DNA of 64,000 nt from Chelatococcus sp. HY11 (lineage in GTDB: Bacteria > Pseudomonadota > Alphaproteobacteria > Rhizobiales > Beijerinckiaceae): the NCBI RefSeq assembly GCF_018398335.1, contig NZ_JAHBRX010000001.1, positions 3,960,001 to 4,024,000 on the forward strand, read 5' to 3'. Under the pieces are notes generated by a model that was not told where the DNA came from, ran no database searches, and saw only the letters and a list, made by a program, of their open reading frames with translations. Position 1 is the first letter of the stretch. The number at the start of each line of letters is the position of its first letter. The position numbers and the translations under genes were made by a program. Of the stretch, positions 1 to 8,452 are shown piece by piece.

Positions 1-551
1 CCGAGGTGATCGAGCGCTTGAAGCCAGGCGCGGTGACGCCGGGCGATATCGTGGACCACAACGGCCGCGTTCTCGGCCGTCATAATGGCATCATCCATTA
101 TACGGTAGGCCAGAGGCGCGGACTTGGCCTGTCCGTGGGCGAGCCGCTCTATGTGGTCAAGCTGGATGCTGAGCGGGGCGAGGTCGTAGTCGGCCCACGG
201 GAACTGCTGGCGACGCGGACGATCAGTCTCAACGCCATGAACTGGCTCGGTGACGTGCCTCTCGATGGTGATGCCGTGCACGAGGTTGCAGCCCGCGTGC
301 GTTCGACGCGCAAGCCGCGGCCGGCTCTGGTGCGCGCCACGCTCGACGGCGCGGAGGTGACCCTGCTGGATCCCGAGGAGGGCGTCGCGCCCGGCCAGGC
401 CTGCGTGCTTTACGACAGTGCAGGTCCTGATGCCCGCGTCCTCGGCGGGGGTACCATCCGTGCGGCCGCCCGGCCGCTCTCCCAGCGTCTCGGCCCCCCG
501 GCTGAGCCGATGTTGCGAACCGACGCCACTCTGGCGCGTTCCTTGCCATAA
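1..551 (+). CDS. mnmA: tRNA-specific 2-thiouridylase MnmA, C-terminal part (5' end outside window)
   Basis: The visible ~182 residues are the C-terminal part of MnmA (TrmU), the cytoplasmic enzyme that uses ATP and a persulfide sulfur to make 2-thiouridine at tRNA position 34. The family motif HYTVGQRRGLG lies about 30 residues into the visible part, followed by the C-terminal beta-barrel region. The frame is open to the left edge, so the gene begins outside the window. The PP-loop and the two catalytic cysteines of the family would lie there and cannot be checked. The last ~25 residues are a proline/arginine-rich tail that I do not recognise as conserved. The next gene starts 22 bp downstream on the same strand. 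Confidence 0.9.
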   Translation, partial: EVIERLKPGAVTPGDIVDHNGRVLGRHNGIIHYTVGQRRGLGLSVGEPLYVVKLDAERGEVVVGPRELLATRTISLNAMNWLGDVPLDGDAVHEVAARVRSTRKPRPALVRATLDGAEVTLLDPEEGVAPGQACVLYDSAGPDARVLGGGTIRAAARPLSQRLGPPAEPMLRTDATLARSLP

Positions 552-573
552 CGAGGATAGGAAGACGGCCAGC

Positions 574-1227
574 ATGGCAGAGGTACGATACGCTCAGCCC
601 GACATGACGCTCATGCGCAAAGCCTACGCGCGTTGGGCCCCGGTCTATGACCTTGTCTATGACGGTATCACCGCGCCGGCGCGGCGTGACGCGGTCGATG
701 CCGCGCTGGCTTGTGGGCGCGATATCCTCGAAGTCGGGGTGGGCACCGGTCTCTCGCTCGGGGACTATCCCGTCAATGCGCGCATAACGGGCGTCGATCT
801 TTCTGCCCATATGCTCAAGCGCGCGGTCGAGAAGGCGCGCAAGAACCACTGGAGCCATGTGAAGCTGCTGGCGGTAATGGATGCCTGTCGCCTTGGCTTC
901 GCCGATGCCACCTTCGACGCCGTGGTCGCGCAATTCCTGATCACGCTGGTCCCGCATCCGGAGGCGGCGCTGGACGAGATGCTGCGCGTTCTCCGGCCCG
1001 GCGGCGAGATCGTGCTCGCCAACCATTTCGGCGTGCCCGATGGTCCGGTCGCGCGTGTCGAGGAAGCCGTCGCGCCGCTGGCGAGCCGCCTTGGCTGGAG
1101 TTCCGCCTTCAAAGCCCGGCGCATCGAGGATTGGGCGAAGGCTCGTGGCGACGTCGAGGTGCTGTCGCTGACGCCGGCCTTCCCCCTCGGCTTCTTCAAG
1201 GTGCTGCGGCTGCGCAAGAAGAGCTGA
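574..1227 (+). CDS. pmtA: PmtA-like phosphatidylethanolamine N-methyltransferase
   Basis: A 217-residue class I SAM-dependent methyltransferase. SAM-binding motif I (LEVGVGTGLSLG) is at residues 52-63 and the acidic GVDLS strand at 73-77. Length and motifs fit the short Rhodobacter/Bradyrhizobium-type PmtA, which methylates phosphatidylethanolamine stepwise towards phosphatidylcholine at the inner membrane. The ATG at 574 is chosen because homology begins there; the reading frame is open further upstream, but that stretch overlaps mnmA and is not methyltransferase-like. It follows mnmA by 22 bp and may be co-transcribed with it. A UbiE/Ubi-type methyltransferase with another substrate is the main alternative. 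Confidence 0.75.
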   Translation: MAEVRYAQPDMTLMRKAYARWAPVYDLVYDGITAPARRDAVDAALACGRDILEVGVGTGLSLGDYPVNARITGVDLSAHMLKRAVEKARKNHWSHVKLLAVMDACRLGFADATFDAVVAQFLITLVPHPEAALDEMLRVLRPGGEIVLANHFGVPDGPVARVEEAVAPLASRLGWSSAFKARRIEDWAKARGDVEVLSLTPAFPLGFFKVLRLRKKS

Positions 1228-1256
1228 GCGGGGCTATTGAGCCGAGCGGCTCTGAA

Positions 1257-1302
1257 GCATCGGCCCGAAAAGCGGAATTCGGTTTTCGGGCAAAGCCGAT
1301 GC
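1257..1302. repeat. Palindromic intergenic repeat between convergent genes
   Basis: Imperfect 46-bp palindrome with outer arms GCATCGGC and GCCGATGC and inner arms CCGAAAA and TTTTCGG. It resembles hairpin repeats scattered through Hyphomicrobiales genomes. It sits exactly between two convergent genes and could act as a bidirectional terminator, although no clear T-tract follows. Confidence 0.6.
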
Positions 1303-1324
1303 CTTGGCGGGTCGCAGCTCACCG

Positions 1325-2431
1325 TTATCCAACGGCGAGCGATCTCTCAGTCTTCGGATCGAAAAGATGAAGCCGCGAGACATCGCAGGTGAGCGCTACC
1401 GGCTCGCCGGCTTGCGGAACAAAACGGCCGTCAGCCATGCCCACCAATTCGTGGTCGCCGACCTTCGCAATCACCTGCGTGGTGACACCGAGCGGCTCCG
1501 CGATCACCACCGTGCCCTCCAGCCGTCCGGCCTGGTCGCCATGCCCGGCCGTGGCCGGGGTGATCGCGAGGTCATCGGGGCGGATGCCCACGGTCACGTG
1601 CTCCCGGTTGCCAAGGCGCGCGTTCGCCTCCGGCGAGAGCGGCAGGACGGCCTGCTCACCGAAGGCGATGGCGGGGCCGCCTTCGGACCTTAGAACGGGC
1701 AACCCGATGAGATTCATCGTCGGCGTGCCGATGAAGCCGGCGACGAAGGTGCTGACCGGCGCGTGGAAGACGTCGAGCGGCGTGCCGACCTGCTCGATGC
1801 GGCCGTCACGCATGATGACGATCCGATCGGCAAGCGTCATTGCTTCCACCTGATCATGGGTGACATAGACGATCGTCGTGCCGATCGACTGATGCAGCCG
1901 CTTGATCTCCGTGCGCATCTGGCCGCGCAATTGCGCGTCGAGGTTGGACAAGGGCTCATCGAACAGGAACACGGTCGGGTCGCGCACGATCGCGCGCCCC
2001 ATGGCGACGCGCTGCCGCTGGCCGCCGGACAATTCATTCGGACGCCGCTCCAGAAGCTCGGAAAGGCCGAGCAGCTTGGCCGCCTCACGCACCTTCCTGT
2101 CAATGGCGTCCTTGGGCAGCTTGGCCGCATGCAAGCCGAAGGCGATGTTGCGGAACACCGTCATATGCGGATAGAGCGCGTAGTTCTGGAACACCATGGC
2201 AATGTTCCTGTCCTTGGGCTCCAGCGTATTGACCACCCGGTCGCCGATGGAGATGGTGCCGGCGCTCAGGCTCTCCAGCCCGGCGATCATCCGGAGCGTG
2301 GTGGATTTGCCGCAACCGGACGGCCCGACCAGGACGACGAACTCTCCGTCCTTGATGTCCAGGCTGATGCCATGGACGATCTCGATATTGCCATAGCGCT
2401 TGACGACGTTCTTCAGGGTGAGTTCAGCCAT
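1325..2431 (-). CDS. UgpC/MsmK-type carbohydrate ABC transporter ATP-binding protein
   Basis: 368-residue ATPase of the CUT1 sugar importer class. Walker A GPSGCGKST is at 36-44, the Q-loop glutamine in the FQNYALYPHM stretch near 81-90, the signature LSGGQRQR at 134-141, Walker B FLFDEP at 155-160 and the H-loop THDQ near 192. The C-terminal ~130 residues form the TOBE/regulatory domain of UgpC-like ATPases. It is the last gene of a minus-strand operon (permease, permease, lyase, ATPase) and starts 4 bp after the lyase stop codon. It should energise the two permeases at 3995-5781, with the binding protein encoded separately at 8453-9757. The substrate cannot be read from the ATPase. Confidence 0.92.
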   Translation of the reverse strand: MAELTLKNVVKRYGNIEIVHGISLDIKDGEFVVLVGPSGCGKSTTLRMIAGLESLSAGTISIGDRVVNTLEPKDRNIAMVFQNYALYPHMTVFRNIAFGLHAAKLPKDAIDRKVREAAKLLGLSELLERRPNELSGGQRQRVAMGRAIVRDPTVFLFDEPLSNLDAQLRGQMRTEIKRLHQSIGTTIVYVTHDQVEAMTLADRIVIMRDGRIEQVGTPLDVFHAPVSTFVAGFIGTPTMNLIGLPVLRSEGGPAIAFGEQAVLPLSPEANARLGNREHVTVGIRPDDLAITPATAGHGDQAGRLEGTVVIAEPLGVTTQVIAKVGDHELVGMADGRFVPQAGEPVALTCDVSRLHLFDPKTERSLAVG

Positions 2432-2435
2432 GGTT

Positions 2436-3989
2436 TCAGGCCCCGGTCGCGGTGGTCATGAGCGTCGCCATCGCGTCCGCCAGAAGTTCCTTGGAAGCTG
2501 CGTCCCGCGCCCGGTGGGCGGCGATGACGGCCCGCGCGTCGGCGGCTTCGCCGGTGTAGATGGCAAGGCTCTCGGCCATCGCCTCCGGCGCCGGACCGCC
2601 CGGCAGCTCGCGCACGGCCACGAAATGCTCCGGTGTCGTCACGCGGCGGAAGGTTGCCTCGTCGAAGGTGGGTTCACGTCCCGCCGTCTCCGCGAAAATC
2701 CGGACGAAAGTCTGGTACGGCACGTTCGACAATGTCTCTCCCGAGGCCTGCATGTGGCGGGCGAGGGTCGCGGCGATGTGGTGGGCCTTGGAGAAGGGCA
2801 GGTTCTCCTCGCGAACCAGGGAATCCGCGAGTTCGGTGATGGTGGCGTAGGACGCTTCGATATTGGCGCGCACGCGCCGGCCGTTGATTTCGGCTGACTG
2901 CACGACACCCGCCATCAGCGCAAGCACACGATGGGCTGTCGCGAAGGCCTCGTAGCCCGCGCCATGGACCTCGTGCTCGTTGTCGTTCATGTCGATGAAC
3001 GGCGTGTTGTGGAGGGCCAGCAGCACCGCATCGGCATGGCCGGCGGTGAGCGAGGCAAGGAGGCGCATGTGCTCCACCGGCACGGGATTGCGCTTTTGCG
3101 GCATGATCGAGGAGATCTGCACGAAACCATCGGAGAAGCGCAGCTGGCCGACCTCGTAGGCGGTCCAATAGCCCATGTCCTGCGCGAAACGGCCGAGGCT
3201 GAGGGCCATCAGCTTGATGGCGCCGTAAGTCGCGGCGGTGTAGTCCGCGCCGGCGATGCAACCGTAGGAATTGCGCAGGATGACGGGAAAGCCGAGCAGG
3301 TCAGCCACGCGCTGGCGATCGAGCGGGAAGCCTGTTGTCGTGATGGCCGCCGCGCCGAGGGGGGAGAGGTCCACCACCGCCCGCGCTTCCATCAGCCTAT
3401 TGAAGTCGCGCAGCAGGGTCTCGATGACGGCGCCGAGATAATGGCCGTAGGTCGATGGCTGCGCCGGCTGGCCGTGGGTGTAGGCCAGGATGATCGTGCC
3501 GGCATCGGCGCGGGCCCGCGCGATGAGCGTGTCGACGAGATCGAGCACCGCCGTGCCGAGCGTGTCGAGCCGTTCGCGCAGCGCCATCTTGAACAGGGTA
3601 TGGTCGATGTCGTTGCGCGAGCGCCCGGTGTGCAGGCGGCCGGCCACGTCGGGATCGACCTTCTGGGCCGCGATATCCTGGGCGATCAGCTTCTCGATAT
3701 AGAAGAAGAGGTCTTCATATTCGCCGGTATAGGCCACGGGCGCGGTCAACCCGGCAAATGTCGCTTCCACCCTGTCGAGCGCCTTGAACAGGGCGGCGGC
3801 CTGCTGCGCTTCAAGAAGACCTTGCTCGGCCAGCATCGCCGCATGGGCGCGATGCAGGCGCAGGAGGTGGCCGACCAGGTGCTTCTGGCTATGCATGAAG
3901 CCGGGTGCCAGCACGGTTTCGGCGTAGACGGGAGCGGGAAAGCGGTCATCGCCGCCCATCACGGCCGGAGTGCCTGTCGAAACGCTCAT
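2436..3989 (-). CDS. Argininosuccinate lyase-like enzyme in an ABC transporter operon
   Basis: 517-residue member of the aspartase/fumarase superfamily, closest in motifs to argininosuccinate lyase. HTGRSRND is at 120-127, THGQPAQP at 171-178 and the catalytic signature loop SSIMPQKRN at 293-301. It is longer than typical ArgH (~460 residues), and the ArgH N-terminal segment is poorly kept. The start at 3989 lies 5 bp after the upstream permease stop; longer in-frame extensions overlap the permease gene and are artefacts. Placement between permease and ATPase genes of a solute importer argues for catabolic C-N lyase activity on the imported compound rather than arginine synthesis. EDDS-lyase-type enzymes belong to this branch and are a possible alternative. 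Substrate unknown. Confidence 0.8.
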   Translation of the reverse strand: MSVSTGTPAVMGGDDRFPAPVYAETVLAPGFMHSQKHLVGHLLRLHRAHAAMLAEQGLLEAQQAAALFKALDRVEATFAGLTAPVAYTGEYEDLFFYIEKLIAQDIAAQKVDPDVAGRLHTGRSRNDIDHTLFKMALRERLDTLGTAVLDLVDTLIARARADAGTIILAYTHGQPAQPSTYGHYLGAVIETLLRDFNRLMEARAVVDLSPLGAAAITTTGFPLDRQRVADLLGFPVILRNSYGCIAGADYTAATYGAIKLMALSLGRFAQDMGYWTAYEVGQLRFSDGFVQISSIMPQKRNPVPVEHMRLLASLTAGHADAVLLALHNTPFIDMNDNEHEVHGAGYEAFATAHRVLALMAGVVQSAEINGRRVRANIEASYATITELADSLVREENLPFSKAHHIAATLARHMQASGETLSNVPYQTFVRIFAETAGREPTFDEATFRRVTTPEHFVAVRELPGGPAPEAMAESLAIYTGEAADARAVIAAHRARDAASKELLADAMATLMTTATGA

Positions 3990-3994
3990 AACGA

Positions 3995-4858
3995 TTATCC
4001 CTTCAGCCCGGCCAGCACGACGCCGCGGATGATGTAGCGTTGGAAGATGATGAAGACGATCAGGGTCGGCAGCGTCGCGAGCGTGGCGCCCGTCATGATA
4101 AGTTCCCAGTCCGACAGGAATTCGCCGGAGAACGAGGCGAGGCCGACGGGGACCGTGTAGAGCGCGCGGTCGTTGGTGGCGATCAGCGGCCAGAGGAAGG
4201 CCGTCCAGTTGCCGAGAAAGGTGAAGATGGCGAGCGCCGACAGGGCCGGCGTGACGAGCGGCATCGCCACCTTCCACCAGATCTGGAATTCGTTGAGCCC
4301 GTCGATGCGCGCGGCATGGATGTAGTCGTCCGGAATGCCGGAGAAGAACTGCCGCATGAGGAACACGCCGAAGCCCGTGATGAGGCCGGGGAACATGATG
4401 CCCCAGTAGCTGTTCAGCCAGCCGAAGTTCTTCGCCATGATATACCACGGCACGATGAGCATCTCGGTCGGGATCATCAGTGTGGTGAGGATCGCGATGA
4501 AGATGAACTCGCGCCCGCGAAACTTGAACTTCGCCAGGGTGTAGCCGACGAGGCTGTCGAAGAAGATGACCGAGATCGTCACGAGCGTGCTGGTGACGAG
4601 CGAGTTCACGAACCAGATGCCGAAACGCGTATTCTGAAAGATATAGGTGTAGTTATCGAGTGTCGGCTCATGGGGGATGATGTTGAGCTCATAGACCTCG
4701 TTCGGATATTTGAAAGAGGTGGCCACCATATAGACGAGAGGCACCATCATGACGATGGCGCCCATGGCGAGCAGCGTCCAGGCGACGATGCGGCCGGGGT
4801 GGATGACCGTCCCGAGGGACCAGCCGCGCGCGGTGGTGGTGTCCGAGGCGTGGGTCAT
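3995..4858 (-). CDS. Carbohydrate ABC transporter permease (MalG/UgpE family)
   Basis: 287-residue inner-membrane permease of the CUT1 family. Several hydrophobic membrane segments are visible, the first at about 26-47. The cytoplasmic EAA loop that docks onto the ATPase is at about 181-200 (HAARIDGLNEFQIWW). The start ATG overlaps the preceding permease stop by 4 bp (ATGA at 4855-4858), indicating translational coupling. It pairs with the upstream UgpA-like permease, and the lyase gene begins 5 bp after its stop. Family and role are clear; the transported solute is not. Confidence 0.92.
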   Translation of the reverse strand: MTHASDTTTARGWSLGTVIHPGRIVAWTLLAMGAIVMMVPLVYMVATSFKYPNEVYELNIIPHEPTLDNYTYIFQNTRFGIWFVNSLVTSTLVTISVIFFDSLVGYTLAKFKFRGREFIFIAILTTLMIPTEMLIVPWYIMAKNFGWLNSYWGIMFPGLITGFGVFLMRQFFSGIPDDYIHAARIDGLNEFQIWWKVAMPLVTPALSALAIFTFLGNWTAFLWPLIATNDRALYTVPVGLASFSGEFLSDWELIMTGATLATLPTLIVFIIFQRYIIRGVVLAGLKG

Positions 4859-5781
4859 GGGCGGCCCCTCATCAGGCGTAGCTGCAAGAGGCTGATCACC
4901 AGAAGGATGATGAACAGCACGAGCGTTTGCGCGGCCGCATAGCCCATCTGGAACGAGCGGAAGGCCGTGTCGTAGATGTTCAGCACGAGCGGCCGCGTCG
5001 AGTTCAAGGGGCCGCCGGCGCCATTGTCCGTCATGTTGTAGACATGGTCGAAGATGCGCAGGAAGCCGATCGACGAGATCACCAGGAGGAAGACGATGGT
5101 CGGGCGCAGCAAGGGCAGGGTGATCTCGCGCAGGATCATCCAGCGGCCGGCGCCGTCAATGCGCGCCGCCTCGTAGTAGCTGGACGGGATGGCGCGCAGG
5201 CCCGCGAGGAACAGCACCACCTGGAAACCGAGCCCGGCCCAGATCGCGGGCGCAAGGACCGCCGGCAGAGCCTGTGTGGTCGAGCGCAGGAAGGGCTGCA
5301 CGTCAAAGCCGACCGAGGCCAGCATGTTGTTGAAGAGCCCGACCGGCATCGGCTGGTAGAACCAGCGCCATACCCAGGCCATCGCCACTGTCGTCGTGAG
5401 ATGCGGCATGAAGTAAAGCGCGCGGATGAAGCCGTGGCCGAAGCGCACCTGATCCAGATAGTAGGCGATGACGAAGGCGAGGAGGAGGCTGATCGGCGTG
5501 CCGAGGATCAGATAGAGGAACGTGTTCTTCAGGGTCTGCCAGAAGACCGGATCGTGGATCATCTGCCGGAAGTTGTCCAACCCGATGAATTCCGGCGGTG
5601 ACAACAGGTTCCAGCGCGTGAAGGCGATCCCGAAGGACTCGAAGGCCGGGTAGAAACGGATCAATCCGAAGAAGACGATGGGAATGGCCAGAAAGGCCCA
5701 GGCCCAGACCGCCTGCTTCTTCTCGACCGTGAGATTGCTATAGATCCGCATCGCTCCGCCTGTTCCCCACGTTCGTCCCAC
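4855..5781 (-). CDS. Carbohydrate ABC transporter permease (MalF/UgpA family)
   Basis: First gene of the minus-strand operon, encoding a permease of up to 308 residues with about six membrane segments and an EAA loop at roughly 202-222 (YYEAARIDGAGRW). Two starts are possible: GTG at 5781, preceded by an AGGA ribosome-binding sequence, or ATG at 5751, where typical UgpA homology begins (MRIYSNLTVEKK) but the ribosome site is poorly spaced. I list the longer form because of the better ribosome site. The promoter region upstream holds a strong palindrome (5858-5882) that may be the operator. Confidence 0.88.
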   Translation of the reverse strand: MGRTWGTGGAMRIYSNLTVEKKQAVWAWAFLAIPIVFFGLIRFYPAFESFGIAFTRWNLLSPPEFIGLDNFRQMIHDPVFWQTLKNTFLYLILGTPISLLLAFVIAYYLDQVRFGHGFIRALYFMPHLTTTVAMAWVWRWFYQPMPVGLFNNMLASVGFDVQPFLRSTTQALPAVLAPAIWAGLGFQVVLFLAGLRAIPSSYYEAARIDGAGRWMILREITLPLLRPTIVFLLVISSIGFLRIFDHVYNMTDNGAGGPLNSTRPLVLNIYDTAFRSFQMGYAAAQTLVLFIILLVISLLQLRLMRGRP

Positions 5782-5857
5782 GACGTTCCTATGACGCGTC
5801 GAAGTTCCTTGTGACGCGTCGCTTGGGCGCCTGTTGCGCCGATCATGGTCCAGCCCG

Positions 5858-5882
5858 ATTAAATCAGGATTGTTGATTTAAT
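5858..5882. promoter_or_regulatory. Perfect palindromic operator candidate upstream of ABC system I
   Basis: Perfect inverted repeat ATTAAATCA-N7-TGATTTAAT with 9-bp arms, about 80 bp upstream of the permease operon start and about 290 bp from the ROK gene. AT-rich symmetry in an otherwise GC-rich gap and the adjacent ROK-family regulator suggest a binding site for that regulator. The assignment to the regulator is inference. Confidence 0.6.
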
Positions 5883-5980
5883 ACGTGAGCCACGTCATTA
5901 TGCAAGTGTCAGCCGCGATGCGCTGCGAATGAAGGCCCTAAGGACCAATGGTCATTCAGGAATGGCCCAAGCGACACCAC

Positions 5981-6128
5981 CGTCATCACCGGGCTTGTCC
6001 CGGTGATCCCGACTGGAAAGGTGCCTCAGTTCATCGGGATGGCAACGGAACTCGGCTGTTGCCCAGTTCCGCATTGAATAAGCTGAAGTCGGGCAAGCCC
6101 GACTTCAGGGACAAGCCCGGCCATGACG
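5981..6128. repeat. Composite palindromic repeat (REP-like) upstream of the ROK gene
   Basis: Left end CGTCATCACCGGGCTTGTCCC is too long to pair by chance with the right end at 6108-6128; the two are inverted copies matching at 19 of 21 positions. Each half holds its own hairpin: ATCACCGGG/CCCGGTGAT around 5985-6007, and a 12-bp stem CTGAAGTCGGGC/GCCCGACTTCAG with a 2-nt loop at 6083-6108. Such GGGCTTGTCCC-type elements are common intergenic repeats in Hyphomicrobiales. Confidence 0.65.
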
Positions 6129-6173
6129 GATGAGAATGCCGAATGTCGATTGAACCTTGAGCTGGCGGGAGAG

Positions 6174-7433
6174 ATGACGGGCATGAGCGTTTCCGGCCTC
6201 GCTCCATTCGACAGGCGTGGTCACAACCGCCGCGTCATTCTGGATGCCTTGCGCCGGCAGGGTGCGGCGTCACGGGCCGAGCTCGCGGCGACGACCGGCC
6301 TGTCCGCGCAGACGCTGTCCTCCATCGCGGATGATCTGTGCCGCGAAGGGCTTCTCAAGATTGTCGGTCGTCGCGCATCGGCGCGGGGACAGCCTCCGAT
6401 CGACCTCGCCATCAATCGCGACGGCGGATTTGCGGTGGGAATTCATGTCGAGCACGGCCGCCTCACCGGCGTGTTGGCGGATCTCGGCGCGGAGATCCGC
6501 GACGAGACGGTGCTGGCCTGCGATACGGCGACGCCTGAGACGGCTATCGGCGGCGCGTGCAGGCTGGTCGAGCGGCTCGTATCGGCCGCCGCTATCGACA
6601 GGGCTCGGCTTTGGGGCGTTGGCATCGTGCTGCCCGGCCCCTTCGGTCCCATCGATCTTGGGCCGGATCCGCTCTCCATGGCCGCCTGGTCCCGGGCCGA
6701 TTTCAGTGGAGCCTATGCGGCGGCCCTGAAGTTGCCGGTTCTGGTCGGCAACGACGCCTCCGCTGCCGCCATCGGTGAGCATCTGCACGGTGTGGCACGG
6801 GATCTCAGGAGCTTCGTTTATCTTTATATCGCCGAGGGTGTCGGCGGCGGGGTGTTCGTCGACGGGCAGCCTGCGACCGGCGCTTTCGGGAATGCGGGCG
6901 AGATCGGCCGCATGGTCGTTGGCATTGCCCAGGACGGTGAGACGCCGATCACCCTGGAGGACCACGCATCCCTTGACGCGCTGCGCCGGCGGCTGAGCGA
7001 AGCCGGACTGTCGGAGGCCGCGGCCGATGATGCGCGGCTGTTCGCCACCCGGCCCGACATCGTCGCCGAATGGCGGGAGAGCGCGGCCCGCTACCTGCGT
7101 ATGGCTATCGCGACGGTCGAGAGTCTCTTCGATCCGGAAACCATCGTGGTGGGCGGCCCCTTGCCGCCGCCGGAACTCAAGGCCTTGATCGCGGCGCTCG
7201 ATCCGCTGCTGCCGACGGTCAGCTTGCGCAAGGACAGGGTGCAACCGCGCGTGATGATGGGCAGCGCCGGTCGGGCGTCGCCTGCGCTGGGTGGCGCAAC
7301 GCTGCCTCTCTTCCGGGGCCTGACCCCGCAGCCGCGCGCCGCGCGCGTGCCGAAAGGCTTGCGGAGCGCCAGACAGGGCGCAGGTTTGCCGAATGCCACG
7401 GCCCGCTCCACGAATGGTGGAGCCGCACAATGA
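6174..7433 (+). CDS. ROK family transcriptional regulator
   Basis: ROK protein of about 419 residues with an N-terminal winged helix-turn-helix (about residues 12-55: HNRRVILDALRR followed by SRAELAATTGLS) and a sugar-kinase-like C-terminal domain. The catalytic-type GNDAS motif and the EGVGGGVFVDG glycine loop are present. The usual zinc site is not: the GEIGH histidine is replaced (GEIGR) and the CxCGxxGC cluster is absent. The ATG at 6174 has GGGAG just upstream; ATG 6183 is possible. ATG 6123 lies inside the palindromic repeat and is unlikely. The last ~40 residues extend beyond the usual ROK end. It probably controls the flanking ABC system I genes. Confidence 0.85.
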   Translation: MTGMSVSGLAPFDRRGHNRRVILDALRRQGAASRAELAATTGLSAQTLSSIADDLCREGLLKIVGRRASARGQPPIDLAINRDGGFAVGIHVEHGRLTGVLADLGAEIRDETVLACDTATPETAIGGACRLVERLVSAAAIDRARLWGVGIVLPGPFGPIDLGPDPLSMAAWSRADFSGAYAAALKLPVLVGNDASAAAIGEHLHGVARDLRSFVYLYIAEGVGGGVFVDGQPATGAFGNAGEIGRMVVGIAQDGETPITLEDHASLDALRRRLSEAGLSEAAADDARLFATRPDIVAEWRESAARYLRMAIATVESLFDPETIVVGGPLPPPELKALIAALDPLLPTVSLRKDRVQPRVMMGSAGRASPALGGATLPLFRGLTPQPRAARVPKGLRSARQGAGLPNATARSTNGGAAQ

Positions 7434-7453
7434 ACGGGCTTTCCTTCCTACGC

Positions 7454-8332
7454 TCAGGACGCGCTGGATTGTGTGGCTGGCAGCGGCTCAAAGGCGAAGC
7501 CGTCGTCCGCGTTGCCGGTGATCGCGCCGAAGCAGCGGTCCTCCGGGAAATGGCCCGCTGCAACGACAGCGCCCTCGGTTGCCGCGAAGGCGGCGAAGCC
7601 CATGCGCGTGAGAATGGCCTGGGCCGGGTCGCGATCGGCCCGGTGGCACCAATGCGGCTCGCCGATCTGGGCCGGGCTGTGCCAAAGATCGCCGGCCGTC
7701 AGCAGCGGCCGCGCGGTACCCGAAAGGGTCACCACGCTATGGCCCTCGGTATGGCCCGGCGCCGGCAGGAGGCTGAGCTCGGTCGCGCCAAGGCGCATGA
7801 CCGGCGTGTCGGTGGAGTGCCCTGTGAGGGTTCCGGCCGCGATGAGCGGCGCGATATGCGTGCGATAGGCCGCCACATGATGCGGCAGCGCCGCGTCATC
7901 GCCGGCTTTCTGCCAGTGGGCCATTTCGGCGACGGGAGCGAGGTAGCGCGCTTTGCGAAAGGTCGGGACGCCTTCCGTGTCGCTTGCCCAGCCGACATGG
8001 TCGAGGTGAAAATGGGTGAAGAGAACGAAATCGACGTCATCCGGCTGGATGCCCGCCGTGGCGAGTTCGTCCAGCAGTCTCCCGGACAGGCCGGGAAAAT
8101 AGGCAACCGGCCCGGCCCCGATGCCGCAATCGATCAGGACGACCTCATCCCCGATCCGGAGGGCGAATGCATTGAAGCGGGTGTGAAAACGGTGATCGGG
8201 AAACCAGCGGCTCATGAGATCCGGCCTCCGGCTCACATCAGCCTTTGGAAAAGAATAAGACCATTCCGCCGGGGAGGGCGCTGCATCGGTCAAGGCGAAA
8301 AGAGTAGCGCCGCCAAGATCGAGCTGTCGCAT
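7454..8332 (-). CDS. Metallo-beta-lactamase-fold hydrolase
   Basis: 292-residue MBL-fold protein. The zinc-binding HFHLDH is at 107-112, with further ligands in GHTEGH, GDLWH and the late AAGHF histidine. Its overall layout, with an N-terminal segment before LIDCGIG, resembles quorum-quenching lactonase/AHL-lactonase-like or alkylsulfatase-free MBL hydrolases, but the substrate cannot be told. A GGAG lies about 6 nt before the ATG. The gene converges with the ROK gene and diverges from the binding-protein gene at 8453, so it sits inside ABC system I and may hydrolyse a lactone or ester arising from the transported compound (inference). Confidence 0.85.
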   Translation of the reverse strand: MRQLDLGGATLFALTDAAPSPAEWSYSFPKADVSRRPDLMSRWFPDHRFHTRFNAFALRIGDEVVLIDCGIGAGPVAYFPGLSGRLLDELATAGIQPDDVDFVLFTHFHLDHVGWASDTEGVPTFRKARYLAPVAEMAHWQKAGDDAALPHHVAAYRTHIAPLIAAGTLTGHSTDTPVMRLGATELSLLPAPGHTEGHSVVTLSGTARPLLTAGDLWHSPAQIGEPHWCHRADRDPAQAILTRMGFAAFAATEGAVVAAGHFPEDRCFGAITGNADDGFAFEPLPATQSSAS

Positions 8333-8367
8333 GGTAATCTCCGAACTTTGATTGTGGCTATGCAGAA

Positions 8368-8384
8368 ATGAAATTTTTGTTCAT
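8368..8384. promoter_or_regulatory. Inverted repeat between divergent MBL and binding-protein genes
   Basis: ATGAA-N7-TTCAT, extended imperfectly outward to GCAG/CTGC (8362-8388), in the 120-bp divergent promoter region. Possible operator; no regulator can be assigned. Confidence 0.35.
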
Positions 8385-8452
8385 CTGCAGGCCATCCATT
8401 CTCCATGAATTAAGTGCCATCGTTTGAAAGCGATAACAAGGGAGAGACTACA

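Noticed and set aside
3990..4448. In-frame N-terminal extension of the lyase gene
   Set aside because: It overlaps the permease gene in another frame and reads as His/Arg-rich shadow sequence; the coupled start at 3989 fits spacing and homology.
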